From Clostridia bacterium (GTDB lineage: Bacteria > Bacillota > Clostridia > Lachnospirales > Lachnospiraceae), in NCBI GenBank assembly GCA_026000945.1, contig BNZI01000020.1, positions 1 to 14,162 on the forward strand: 14,162 bases of DNA, read 5' to 3'. The position numbers were made by a program, and so were the translations under genes. This document shows positions 1-7,919 of this stretch, one piece after another. The notes under the pieces are model-generated. The model did not search any database. It was given only the letters and a program-made list of their open reading frames with translations, and was not told the origin of the DNA. How positions within the stretch are numbered: position 1 is the first letter of the stretch; each line of letters starts with the position of its first letter.

Positions 1-3
1 AAA

Positions 4-61
4 TAAAATCCTTTACAATAAAGAAAAAAAGAAAATAATCTAAAAGGATTTTAAAGGAGAG
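4..61 (+). promoter_or_regulatory. Leader of divIC: 11-bp inverted repeat next to the ribosome binding site
   Basis: TAAAATCCTTT (4-14) and AAAGGATTTTA (43-53) are perfect complements separated by 28 A-rich bases. The Shine-Dalgarno AAAGGAG starts at base 54, directly after the right arm. TCCTTTA (9-15) can also pair with TAAAGGA (52-58), which would cover the Shine-Dalgarno itself. This could be a translational control hairpin, or the end of an upstream terminator (TTTT at 49-52). TTTACA (12-17) and AATAAT (34-39), 16 bases apart, also resemble a weak sigma-A promoter; transcription from it would exclude the left arm. The function is not decided. Confidence 0.3.
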
Positions 62-69
62 ATGTTCAA

Positions 70-390
70 TTGGTAGTAAGGCGTAGGAAATTTTCGGTAA
101 GTCGTTCATTTACTTCATTTCAAAAATTTACTTTAGTAGGGATAGTTATCGTTTTTATTGTTTTTAGTATATTTTTGAATTTTTATCAAAATCAATTACA
201 AAAACAGACTTTAGCTTATCAACAAAAGCAAGAAGATTTATCTCGTCAACTAAATGAACAAAAGAAAAGAGCTGAAGAAATTCAACAAAAAAAATTATAT
301 ATTCAATCAAAACAATACATAGAAGATCAGGCAAAAGAAAAACTTGGTCTGGTAAAGCCAGGTGAGTTTTTGTTAAAACCAAAAGAGTAA
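70..390 (+). CDS. divIC: Septum formation initiator, DivIC/FtsB family
   Basis: A 106-residue bitopic membrane protein of the divisome. DivIC-family proteins pair with FtsL and DivIB at the septum and help activate septal peptidoglycan synthesis. The sequence has a basic N-terminal tail (residues 1-15), one hydrophobic segment (about 21-40), and a Gln/Lys/Glu-rich coiled coil (about 43-80). It ends with the family signature YIEDQAKEKLGLVKPGE (about 83-99). The length is normal for the family. The start is TTG at 70, because AAAGGAGAG at 53-61 is well spaced for it and the ATG at 62 runs into a stop after four codons. It is the first gene of the plus-strand block. In many relatives a small S1-domain gene follows, but here there is only a 150-base gap before spoIIE. 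The family call is secure. The name divIC rather than ftsB follows Gram-positive usage. Confidence 0.9.
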   Translation: MVVRRRKFSVSRSFTSFQKFTLVGIVIVFIVFSIFLNFYQNQLQKQTLAYQQKQEDLSRQLNEQKKRAEEIQQKKLYIQSKQYIEDQAKEKLGLVKPGEFLLKPKE

Positions 391-466
391 GTTTTACAAA
401 AAAAGTAGCATTTGTTTGAAGACGATTTACTTCGATTAGATCATTCAAGGAAATTTTTAAGAGTCA

Positions 467-481
467 TGACGATGTTCGACA
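467..481 (+). promoter_or_regulatory. Spo0A (0A) boxes upstream of spoIIE
   Basis: TTCGACA at 475-481 is a perfect match to the Spo0A box, which is TGTCGAA on the opposite strand. TGACGAT at 467-473 matches TGNCGAA at six of seven positions in the other orientation. The perfect box overlaps the -35 position of the candidate spoIIE promoter. That is the arrangement known for Spo0A-activated sigma-A promoters such as B. subtilis spoIIG. Binding itself is inferred. Confidence 0.6.
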
Positions 482-508
482 AATAAATTTTCATGGAAGT
501 TTTATAAT
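476..508 (+). promoter_or_regulatory. Candidate Spo0A-dependent sigma-A promoter of spoIIE, 21-bp spacer
   Basis: A consensus -10 TATAAT lies at 503-508. The only reasonable -35 is TCGACA at 476-481, leaving a 21-bp spacer, far longer than the usual 17. B. subtilis spoIIE and spoIIG promoters are known for 21-22 bp spacers and need Spo0A-P to be used by sigma-A RNA polymerase. A perfect 0A box covers the -35 here. Transcription would start near 514-516, about 26 bases before the spoIIE ATG. The combination of box, spacer and gene identity makes this a strong candidate. Confidence 0.6.
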
Positions 509-540
509 GGAAATTACAAAAATTTCCATTGGAGGTAAAT

Positions 541-2301
541 ATGATCAATACAGTGCTGGAATTTTCATTATATTTTGGAACGATATATGGCAGCTATCGC
601 TACGGTTTAGGGCAAGGATCTGCGATTGCGATGCTACTGGGTCTATGTGAAACCGTGCATTTACAGCATATCTCTCCTTTAGGAATTTTTAGTGTAATCG
701 GAATACTTTCAGCCTCTTTTCGTACTTTGGGGAAATTAGCCAGTATTACGGCTGTTTTTGCAGGAGTTTTTGTTATTGGAATTCTTTATGCGCCTGAATT
801 TTTGTCTATGATGTTTCCTTATCTATGTTTGGCATCTTTGGGATTTTTGTTTCTACCTGAAATTTATTGTCATCCAAAACGTAAAAAAGAGGAAGCGTCC
901 AAACTGTATTCTGGACAGGAAGATCAGCTTTCCGCACAAAGGCTAAAAGAAATGGCATGTTCTTTGGAACAGTTGTCACGTTCTTTTCAATATAAAAACC
1001 AAGATGAACAAAAAATTTCTATGCAAGAAGCTACTTTAGCATTTCAAACGGCTTGCGTTTTGGTTTGCAGGGATTGTAAAGCGTGTAATATGTATTGTGC
1101 GCCATATACTGCTCAATCTCAGCAAATACTTTCTTTGGTACAGACATTTGAATCCCAAGGTGTTATTCTTCGAGAGGACATGCCTAAATTATTTGAACAA
1201 ATGTGTGATCGGAAAGAAATGTATTTGGATCAGATTAATTATAGCTTAGGTAAAGCAAAAAATAATTTGGTTTGGAAAAACCGTTTTTTAGAAAGTCGGG
1301 ATGTGGTGGCGAATCAGTTTTTAGAATTGTCAACCATAATGGAAAATTTCTCTAAAAAAATAGAATCGGTTTCTGATATTACACCAAAATTTGAAAAGCA
1401 GTTGAGAAAAATTTTGGTAAAAAAAAGAATCAAAGTGAAGAATTTAACGATATTAGAGCAAGAAAATAAAAGAAAAGAAATTTATTTTTTTGCTTCTTGT
1501 CTTTACGGAAATTGTGTTACGGTAAAAGAGTTGGCAGAAATGTTTGGGAAAGAAATGCATTGCCATTTTAAATCAGGCAGAGATAGTAAAAATGTTATAC
1601 ACAAAGAATTTGGGAAAATTCATATCATAGAAGACACAAAGTATATGGTTTTACATGGTATGGCAAAGGCTGTTAAAGATAATGGGGAAATTTCAGGTGA
1701 TAATTTTTCTTATTGTAAACTGCCTGACGGTAAAGCTCTGATTGGTTTGTCGGATGGTATGGGATCGGGGAAAGAGGCATATCAAGACAGTGAGCATGTA
1801 ATTGAATTAACCGAGCAATTATTAGAAACCGGATTTTCCATGGAAGCAGCAGCAAAAATGGTACATTCGGTTTTGCTTATGCAGACGAAAGAACAAAAAC
1901 CAACGACATTGGATTTAATTTGTATGGATTTATATACGGGAATGTTTGAAGAAATCAAATTTGGGGCGTCTGCTAGTTATATTATTCATTTAGAACAAGG
2001 GTATTCTGTGGAAATGATAGAGTCAGAAAGTTTACCTATTGGTATATTGCCAGAAATTGAACCAAAAAAGATTCAAAAACCTTTATCTGAAGGAGATATT
2101 GTGCTGATGGTGACAGATGGTGTGATTGAAGCTTTTCCTGGAACAAATAAAGAAGAAAGTATGAGAAAATATTTATCTGGACTACGTTGTAATAATCCTT
2201 CAGATTTGGCAAAGCAAATTTTAGCCTATGCTTGTGAAAGTGATGGAGAACCTAAAGATGACATGCTTGTTTTAGCAACAGGAATATGGGAAAAAGAGTA
2301 G
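541..2301 (+). CDS. spoIIE: Stage II sporulation protein E, PP2C-type phosphatase with a shortened membrane domain
   Basis: SpoIIE sits at the polar septum during sporulation, interacts with FtsZ, and dephosphorylates SpoIIAA to release sigma-F in the forespore. This copy has 586 residues, against about 830 in B. subtilis. The N-terminus shows about five hydrophobic segments (residues 1-105) where about ten are usual. The stretch around 42-66 resembles the last half of the normal membrane domain, so the first half is missing. A central region (about 106-340) carries C176-x2-C179-x2-C182-x3-C186. The C-terminal PP2C domain has the metal and catalytic signatures LSDGMGSGK (D405), LDLICMD (D458/D463), VTDG (D526) and DDML (D573/D574), so it looks catalytically intact. 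The start is ATG 541, behind GGAGG at 531-535; TTG 529 overlaps that site, and an in-frame stop lies at 505-507. tilS follows after 5 bases. Confidence 0.93.
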   Translation: MINTVLEFSLYFGTIYGSYRYGLGQGSAIAMLLGLCETVHLQHISPLGIFSVIGILSASFRTLGKLASITAVFAGVFVIGILYAPEFLSMMFPYLCLASLGFLFLPEIYCHPKRKKEEASKLYSGQEDQLSAQRLKEMACSLEQLSRSFQYKNQDEQKISMQEATLAFQTACVLVCRDCKACNMYCAPYTAQSQQILSLVQTFESQGVILREDMPKLFEQMCDRKEMYLDQINYSLGKAKNNLVWKNRFLESRDVVANQFLELSTIMENFSKKIESVSDITPKFEKQLRKILVKKRIKVKNLTILEQENKRKEIYFFASCLYGNCVTVKELAEMFGKEMHCHFKSGRDSKNVIHKEFGKIHIIEDTKYMVLHGMAKAVKDNGEISGDNFSYCKLPDGKALIGLSDGMGSGKEAYQDSEHVIELTEQLLETGFSMEAAAKMVHSVLLMQTKEQKPTTLDLICMDLYTGMFEEIKFGASASYIIHLEQGYSVEMIESESLPIGILPEIEPKKIQKPLSEGDIVLMVTDGVIEAFPGTNKEESMRKYLSGLRCNNPSDLAKQILAYACESDGEPKDDMLVLATGIWEKE

Positions 2302-2306
2302 GGAAA

Positions 2307-3653
2307 ATGCAAGAAAAGTTAAAAAAGTGGATAAGGGAAGAAAAAATTTTAGTACAGAATGATCATCTTATTGTTGCTGTTTCAGGAGGGGTAGATTCGC
2401 TTTGTTTGCTTTTGCTACTGGAAGAGTGGCAGGAAGAATTTTCTTTACATTTGGATGTCGTTTATGTACATCATGGTTTGCGAGTGGAAGCCGATGAAGA
2501 AAGATGTTATGTAGAAAAACTTTGTAAAGAAAAATCAATTCCTTTTAAAGCTTGTTTTGTAGATGTAATCACTTACCAAAAAAAGAATAAACAGTCACAA
2601 GAAGAGGCTGCTAGGTATTTAAGGTATGAAGCTTTGGAAAAAGTAAGGAAAGAAAAGGGCGCAGATAAAATTGCTGTAGGACATCATCAAGCAGATCAGG
2701 CAGAAACAATACTTTTCCATTTATTTAGGGGAAGTGGGGTTAAAGGTTTGCAAGGGATGAAGGCACACCATGCTCATATTATCCGCCCTCTGTTGTCTTG
2801 TACAAAACAAGAGATTGAAGAATATGTAAAAGAAAAAGGATATTCTTTTTGTATAGATTCTAGCAATTTTTCTGATGCGTATACTAGGAATCGTATACGA
2901 CATTCTATTTTATCTTATGCGGTGCAGCATATCAATGCAAAAACCGTATCCCACCTTGCAGAATTCGGACAGTTCATGGGAGAAGTGGATCAGTATCTTG
3001 AAGATAAAATGAAAAAAACAGTAAAAACTATAGGAAAAATCAAAGGAAATCTCCTTTATTTTTCGGAGAAAGATTTATATGGATTAAGAGTTTTTGAACA
3101 ATATTATTTTTGGCGACTTGCTTTTTGTGAAATTGGTTTGCCAGGGGAATTTCTGGAGCAAAAACATATTTTATCTATACAAAATTTTTTGCAACAAAAT
3201 AAAAATGGTCAAATTCATCTACCTCAAAATATGCTGTTTCAAAAAAGCTGTTCTATTGTTAGCATAGGAAAACAAAAGGAAGAAAAAAGGATTGGGGATC
3301 TCAAAGAATCGTTTGTATTCGCTCTTTTTCCTTATGAAAAAACATTGAAAATACCAATAAATATCTATACGAAATGGTTAAACTATGATAAAATACAGAG
3401 CATACCTGATATGCGTTTCCGAAAAACGGGAGATTATCTGACGTTATCCGGCGGACGAAAAAAGACAATAAAAAAAGAAATGATTGATGAAAAAATTCCA
3501 GAATGGGAGAGAGATAGTATACCGCTTTTGGCAGTAGGACAGCATGTTTTATGGATGGTAGGAGGCAAAATCAGTGAATATTATAAAATCATAGAAAAAA
3601 CTCGTATGGTTTTGCAAGTGACTTATCTTCCGAAAGAAAAAAGCAGTGTCTGA
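2307..3653 (+). CDS. tilS: tRNA(Ile)-lysidine synthase
   Basis: TilS attaches lysine to cytidine 34 of the CAU-anticodon tRNA-Ile using ATP, changing both its charging and its decoding from Met/AUG to Ile/AUA. This is an essential cytoplasmic step in nearly all bacteria. The ATP pyrophosphatase P-loop SGGVDS is at residues 26-31. It is followed by the conserved VHHGLR and GHHQADQAETILF motifs and by RNRIRH near the end of the catalytic domain. The TilS C-terminal domain is recognisable from MRFRKTGDYLTL to VGGKISEYYKI. The length (448 residues) is normal. ATG 2307 puts the P-loop at the usual distance from the N-terminus. An ATG at 2286, overlapping the end of spoIIE and adding seven residues, is possible but has a poorly spaced Shine-Dalgarno. 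Position between spoIIE and hpt is classic for Bacillota. Confidence 0.95.
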   Translation: MQEKLKKWIREEKILVQNDHLIVAVSGGVDSLCLLLLLEEWQEEFSLHLDVVYVHHGLRVEADEERCYVEKLCKEKSIPFKACFVDVITYQKKNKQSQEEAARYLRYEALEKVRKEKGADKIAVGHHQADQAETILFHLFRGSGVKGLQGMKAHHAHIIRPLLSCTKQEIEEYVKEKGYSFCIDSSNFSDAYTRNRIRHSILSYAVQHINAKTVSHLAEFGQFMGEVDQYLEDKMKKTVKTIGKIKGNLLYFSEKDLYGLRVFEQYYFWRLAFCEIGLPGEFLEQKHILSIQNFLQQNKNGQIHLPQNMLFQKSCSIVSIGKQKEEKRIGDLKESFVFALFPYEKTLKIPINIYTKWLNYDKIQSIPDMRFRKTGDYLTLSGGRKKTIKKEMIDEKIPEWERDSIPLLAVGQHVLWMVGGKISEYYKIIEKTRMVLQVTYLPKEKSSV

Positions 3654-3707
3654 ATACAGTCAACGGAGTTAGCGTGTGATAAATAGAATTCAGGAATGGA
3701 GGGCGGA

Positions 3708-4265
3708 ATGGAAAAACAAAAAGATACAGTAAAAGTTTTGTTTTCCGAACAAGAAATTGAAAAAAGAATTGAGGAAATAGCGGAGCAAATTAATCAGGAT
3801 TATAAAGGAAAAAGTCTTTGCTGTGTTTCTGTGCTAAAGGGTGGTATTTTTGTGACTTGTTCTTTGGTGAAACGCTTGACGATGTCGGTTTCTTTAGATT
3901 TTATCGCTGTTTCTAGTTATGGAAAAGAAAAAAAATCCAGCGGGCAAGTAAATATTTTAAAAGACTTAGATGAATCTATCGAGGGTAAGGATGTGCTGGT
4001 CATTGAAGATATTATTGATACAGGTAGAACTTTAGCGGAGTTATTGCGTATTTTTGAGTCTAGGAATCCGAGTTCTTTGAGCATATGCACTTTACTAGAG
4101 AAAAAAAGACCAAGAGAAGCTTCATCTATTGATATTCGGTACACAGGTTTTGTGATACCGGATCATTTTGTAGTGGGCTATGGTTTAGATTACGGTGAAC
4201 GTTACAGAAATTTACCTTATATTGGTATAATAGAAGAAGAAATCCATGAGGGGGTTGGCGAGTGA
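3708..4265 (+). CDS. hpt: Hypoxanthine (guanine) phosphoribosyltransferase
   Basis: A purine-salvage enzyme that transfers hypoxanthine or guanine onto PRPP to make IMP or GMP. The PRPP-binding signature VLVIEDIIDTG is at residues 96-106, with the paired acidic residues E100 and D101. The flexible-loop region SYGKEKKSSG and the C-terminal FVVGYGLDYGERYRNLPYIG, which contains the purine-binding and metal-binding residues, are intact. At 185 residues it has the normal family length. ATG 3708 is chosen because GGAGGGCGG at 3698-3706 lies just before it; ATG 3696 overlaps that site. The stop overlaps the ftsH start by 4 bases, so the two are probably translationally coupled. In B. subtilis, TilS and HprT have been linked to control of ftsH transcription, which may help explain why this trio stays together. 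Confidence 0.95.
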   Translation: MEKQKDTVKVLFSEQEIEKRIEEIAEQINQDYKGKSLCCVSVLKGGIFVTCSLVKRLTMSVSLDFIAVSSYGKEKKSSGQVNILKDLDESIEGKDVLVIEDIIDTGRTLAELLRIFESRNPSSLSICTLLEKKRPREASSIDIRYTGFVIPDHFVVGYGLDYGERYRNLPYIGIIEEEIHEGVGE

Positions 4266-6103
4266 AAAGAAACAGACAAAATAATTATGTATATCTATTG
4301 GTTTTAGCAGTATTTTTGCTCTTAACCATGAATTTAGTCAGAACAAATTTATTTGCTGCCAAAATTAATTATGCAACCTTTGAACAATATATTCAAAATG
4401 GGAGCATAAGCAGGATTATCCTAAAACAAAATGCAAAAGTGCCTACAGGGTCTTTGAGTATAGAATTATTGGATGGATCTACGAAAACGTTATATGTTTC
4501 AGATGTAACAAGAATAGAAGAATTTCTTAAAGAAAAAACAGTTAGCTATTTTTTAATGGATGTAGAAAGCGATAATTATTTTTTTAGTGTAGGTATTCCT
4601 TTGGCTGTAGCTGTAGTGGCGATGCTGATTTTTGTTTTTGTTATGAATACAAGAATGACAGGTGGCGGCACAAACAAAATGATGAATTTTGGGAAAAGCC
4701 GTGCAAAACTCAACCGCAATAATAATAAAGTAACATTTAAACAAGTAGCAGGTTTGTACGAAGAAAAAGAAGATCTATGGGAGATTATTGATTTTCTAAA
4801 AAATACTCCTAAATATACAAAAATGGGAGCAAGAATCCCCAAAGGAGTTGTTTTAGTTGGTTCTCCAGGAACAGGTAAGACACTCTTAGCAAAAGCAGTA
4901 GCAGGGGAAGCAGGTGTACCATTTTTTTCTATTTCTGGTTCTGATTTTGTGGAAATGTTTGTTGGTGTAGGAGCTTCTCGTGTTAGGGATCTTTTTGAAG
5001 AGGCAAAACGTAATGCACCTTGTTTGATTTTCATTGATGAAATTGATGCCGTAGCAAGAAGAAGAGGCAGTGGCTTAGGCGGAGGACATGATGAGAGGGA
5101 ACAAACGTTAAACCAGCTTTTAGTAGAAATGGATGGTTTTGAAGAAAATCAAGGAATCATTGTTATGGCGGCGACAAACCGTGTAGACATTTTGGATCCT
5201 GCAATTTTAAGACCGGGTCGTTTTGATCGTAAAATTTGTGTGGCTTTGCCCGACGTCAGAGGTAGAGAAGAAATTTTAAAAGTTCATGCGAAAAACAAAC
5301 CTTTAGCAGAAGATGTAAATCTAGAAACTTTATCCAGAACAACAGCAGGTTTTAGCGGTGCAGATTTAGAAAATTTAATGAATGAAGCTGCGTTGATGAG
5401 TGTGAAAAATGAGCGAGCTTATATTATGCAAGAAGATATTGAGAAAGCTTTTGTTAAAGTAGGCATAGGAACAGAAAAGAAAAGTAAAGTAGTCAGTGAA
5501 GAAGAAAAGCGCATTACTGCTTATCATGAGGCGGGTCATGCAATTTTGTTTCATGTTTTACCCCATGTTGGACCGGTTCATACGATTTCGATTATTCCTA
5601 CGGGAATGGGTGCGGCAGGCTATACTATGCCTTTACCTGAAAAAGATGAACTGTTCTATACAAAAGGAAAAATGTTAGAGGATATTATGGTTTCTTTAGG
5701 TGGTCGTATTGCTGAAGAAATCATTTTTGATGATATTACTACAGGTGCAGCGCAAGATATTAAACATGCTACCCAAGTAGCTAGAGCTATGGTCACAAAA
5801 TATGGTATGTCTTTAGACGTGGGTATGATCAACTATAGCGGTGAAGATGAGGTATTTATCGGCAGAGATTTTGCACAGGCAAGGAATTTTAGTGAGAGTA
5901 TGGCAGCAGTGATTGATAAGGAAGTTGGTTCAATTATTTCGGATTGCTATGAAAGAGCAAAAGCGCTGATTATAGAAAATCAAGCTGTTTTAGATCGTTG
6001 TGCCAAGATTTTGTTGGAAAAAGAAAAAATTGATCGCCAAGAATTTGAATCTCTATTTGATCAACAGGATTCAAGTCCTGTGGACTTATCAAAGGATGTT
6101 TAG
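4262..6103 (+). CDS. ftsH: ATP-dependent zinc metalloprotease FtsH
   Basis: A membrane-anchored hexameric AAA+ protease that degrades misfolded membrane proteins and specific regulators. Residues 9-26 form the first membrane span, about 33-100 the extracytoplasmic domain, and about 105-128 the second span. The AAA module has Walker A GSPGTGKT (200-207), Walker B with DEID at 259-262, and the second region of homology ending RPGRFDRK. The zinc motif HEAGH is at 422-426, with the third ligand probably D499 (QDIKHAT). The usual FtsH Walker A is GPPGTGKT; Ser replaces the first Pro here. At 613 residues it is full length. The start is GTG 4262, overlapping the hpt stop, with GAGGGGG at 4248-4254 as the ribosome binding site. 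The C-terminal tail (after about 590) is short and hydrophilic, as usual. Confidence 0.97.
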   Translation: MKRNRQNNYVYLLVLAVFLLLTMNLVRTNLFAAKINYATFEQYIQNGSISRIILKQNAKVPTGSLSIELLDGSTKTLYVSDVTRIEEFLKEKTVSYFLMDVESDNYFFSVGIPLAVAVVAMLIFVFVMNTRMTGGGTNKMMNFGKSRAKLNRNNNKVTFKQVAGLYEEKEDLWEIIDFLKNTPKYTKMGARIPKGVVLVGSPGTGKTLLAKAVAGEAGVPFFSISGSDFVEMFVGVGASRVRDLFEEAKRNAPCLIFIDEIDAVARRRGSGLGGGHDEREQTLNQLLVEMDGFEENQGIIVMAATNRVDILDPAILRPGRFDRKICVALPDVRGREEILKVHAKNKPLAEDVNLETLSRTTAGFSGADLENLMNEAALMSVKNERAYIMQEDIEKAFVKVGIGTEKKSKVVSEEEKRITAYHEAGHAILFHVLPHVGPVHTISIIPTGMGAAGYTMPLPEKDELFYTKGKMLEDIMVSLGGRIAEEIIFDDITTGAAQDIKHATQVARAMVTKYGMSLDVGMINYSGEDEVFIGRDFAQARNFSESMAAVIDKEVGSIISDCYERAKALIIENQAVLDRCAKILLEKEKIDRQEFESLFDQQDSSPVDLSKDV

Positions 6104-6148
6104 TATTCATATTAATTTAAGTTAAGAATTAAAAAAAGGAAGAAAAAC

Positions 6149-7024
6149 TTGAGAATAGATATTGCTTTGAATGGTTTACAAACAAAAGAGTTGACTTTTT
6201 CTTATCAAGTATTTGCAGAGGAAGAAGACAATTCTATGCAAATGAAAAAAATGACTGCTCTAGACCATGTTGATTTATTTATTGAAGAAGGTAGTTTTGT
6301 TGCCATTTTAGGCCACAATGGCTCAGGAAAATCCACTTTATCTAAGCAATTTAATGCTTTGCTTGCTCCGGATAGCGGAGATGTATGGGTATATGGGAAC
6401 AATACGAAAGAAGAAGGTCAGCTATGGAAAATCAGACAGAGTGTGGGTATGATTTTTCAAAATCCAGATAATCAAATTATTGGTAATTTGGTAGAAGAAG
6501 ATGTGGCGTTTGGTGCGGAAAATTTGGGTTTACCTACAGAAGAGATCATCAGTAGGACGAGAGAAAGTCTAGCAGCAGTTAATATGTCAGAATATGCTAC
6601 GCATTCGCCGAATCGCTTATCTGGCGGTCAAAAACAAAGAGTAGCGATTGCGGGTATTTTAGCTATGCGTCCACGTTGTATCATTTTTGATGAATCTACG
6701 GCTATGCTAGATCCAATGGGGCGAAAAGAAGTATTAGAAATCATTAAGGAATTAAACCAAAAAGAAAAAATTACCGTGATTATGATTACGCATTATATGG
6801 AAGAAGCATTAGAGGCTGGACATATTTTGGTTATGGATAAAGGGAAAATTGTGTTAGAGGGTAAGCCAGAAGAAATTTTTGCACAACAAGACTATTTATA
6901 TGAGATTGGTCTGCATGTTCCCCAATCTGTAGAGTTAGCGGATGAATTGAGAAAGAGAGGAATGGACATTCCGCTTTCTGTACTAAATTTGGAAGATTTA
7001 CTGAAGGAAATTCCCTCTCTTTGA
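6149..7024 (+). CDS. ecfA1: ECF transporter ATP-binding protein EcfA1 (CbiO-like)
   Basis: One of two ATPases of an energy-coupling-factor transporter. Together with EcfA2 and EcfT it powers exchangeable S-components that import vitamins or metal ions. Visible motifs are Walker A GHNGSGKS (55-62), Q-loop FQNPDNQ, ABC signature LSGGQ (157-161), Walker B with D181-E182 (FDESTAMLDP), and the switch His in ITHYMEE. The 291 residues suit the family. No ATG lies near the conserved N-terminus, and TTG 6149 has AAAGGAAG a few bases upstream. The protein carries a slightly longer acidic insertion (about 23-33, FAEEEDNSMQM) before the first conserved strand. It begins 45 bases after ftsH and is followed by ecfA2 after 22 bases. 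No S-component gene is in the window, so the substrate cannot be named. Confidence 0.93.
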   Translation: MRIDIALNGLQTKELTFSYQVFAEEEDNSMQMKKMTALDHVDLFIEEGSFVAILGHNGSGKSTLSKQFNALLAPDSGDVWVYGNNTKEEGQLWKIRQSVGMIFQNPDNQIIGNLVEEDVAFGAENLGLPTEEIISRTRESLAAVNMSEYATHSPNRLSGGQKQRVAIAGILAMRPRCIIFDESTAMLDPMGRKEVLEIIKELNQKEKITVIMITHYMEEALEAGHILVMDKGKIVLEGKPEEIFAQQDYLYEIGLHVPQSVELADELRKRGMDIPLSVLNLEDLLKEIPSL

Positions 7025-7046
7025 GAGAGAATGGAGGGAGGTAAAA

Positions 7047-7916
7047 ATGTCCCTTAGCGTACAAAACTTAAGCTATATCTATGCAAAAGGTACACCTTAT
7101 GAAAAAAAGGCTTTGGATGAAATTGATTTAGAAGTAAAAGACGGTGAATTTTTAGGCTTAATTGGGCATACCGGTTCGGGTAAATCTACTTTGATTCAAC
7201 ATTTGAATGCTCTGTTAAAACCTACCACAGGTAGTATTTTTTTTCATGGGCAGTCTATTTATGAAAAATCGTTTGATTTAAATCAATTTCGTCAAAAAGT
7301 GGGTTTGGTTTTTCAATATCCAGAACATCAACTTTTTGAAGAAAATGTGTTTTTGGATGTTTCTTTTGGTCCTAAGAATATGGGATTAAGTGAAAAAGAA
7401 GTGAAAGAAAGAGCAAGATATGCCTTAGATTTGGTAGGCTTAGATCCTTCTTTTGATCGGAGATCTCCATTTTTGTTATCAGGAGGTCAAAAACGTCGGG
7501 TAGCTATTGCAGGTGTTTTAGCAATGAAGCCAGAAATTTTGATTTTGGATGAACCGACAGCGGGTCTGGATCCTAGAGGAAAAACTGAAATTTTAGATCA
7601 AATTTTGACCTTGCATAAAACAGAGAAAATCAGTGTAGTACTTGTTTCACATAGTATGGAAGAAATAGCAAAATATGTAGATCGTTTAGTTGTACTAAGC
7701 AAGGGGAAGAAAAGATATGATGCCTCTCCTGCCGAAGTATTTGCTCATCGGCAAGAATTAGAAGAAATTGGCTTGCTTGTACCACAAATGATTTATATTG
7801 CAGAGAAGTTGAATCAAAGAGGGTTTTGTCTTTCTTATGATCTCCATGAACCAAAAGATTTAGCTGAAGAAATTGTAAGGCAATGGAAAGCGGCAGCACA
7901 AAAAGAAAGAGGTTGA
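7047..7916 (+). CDS. ecfA2: ECF transporter ATP-binding protein EcfA2 (CbiO-like)
   Basis: The second ATPase of the ECF module, expected to form a heterodimer with EcfA1 beneath EcfT. It has Walker A GHTGSGKS (40-47), Q-loop FQYPEHQLFEE, signature LSGGQ (144-148), Walker B D168-E169 in LDEPTAGLDP, and the switch motif VSHSMEE. The FQYPEHQLFEE segment and LDEPTAGLDP are typical of EcfA2 rather than EcfA1 (FQNPDNQ, FDESTAMLDP), which decides the naming. ATG 7047 sits behind a strong Shine-Dalgarno, GGAGGGAGGT at 7033-7042. The length, 289 residues, is normal. The stop is followed after three bases by the ecfT ATG, which indicates tight co-expression. Confidence 0.94.
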   Translation: MSLSVQNLSYIYAKGTPYEKKALDEIDLEVKDGEFLGLIGHTGSGKSTLIQHLNALLKPTTGSIFFHGQSIYEKSFDLNQFRQKVGLVFQYPEHQLFEENVFLDVSFGPKNMGLSEKEVKERARYALDLVGLDPSFDRRSPFLLSGGQKRRVAIAGVLAMKPEILILDEPTAGLDPRGKTEILDQILTLHKTEKISVVLVSHSMEEIAKYVDRLVVLSKGKKRYDASPAEVFAHRQELEEIGLLVPQMIYIAEKLNQRGFCLSYDLHEPKDLAEEIVRQWKAAAQKERG

Positions 7917-7919
7917 AGT

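Noticed and set aside
391..540. Degraded first half of spoIIE or a lost S1-domain gene
   Set aside because: Stops occur in the spoIIE frame (for example 505-507), and no peptide resembling either protein could be read.
4576..5034. 152-codon open frame on the minus strand
   Set aside because: Lies wholly antisense to the AAA domain of ftsH, with no ribosome binding site and no recognisable family features.
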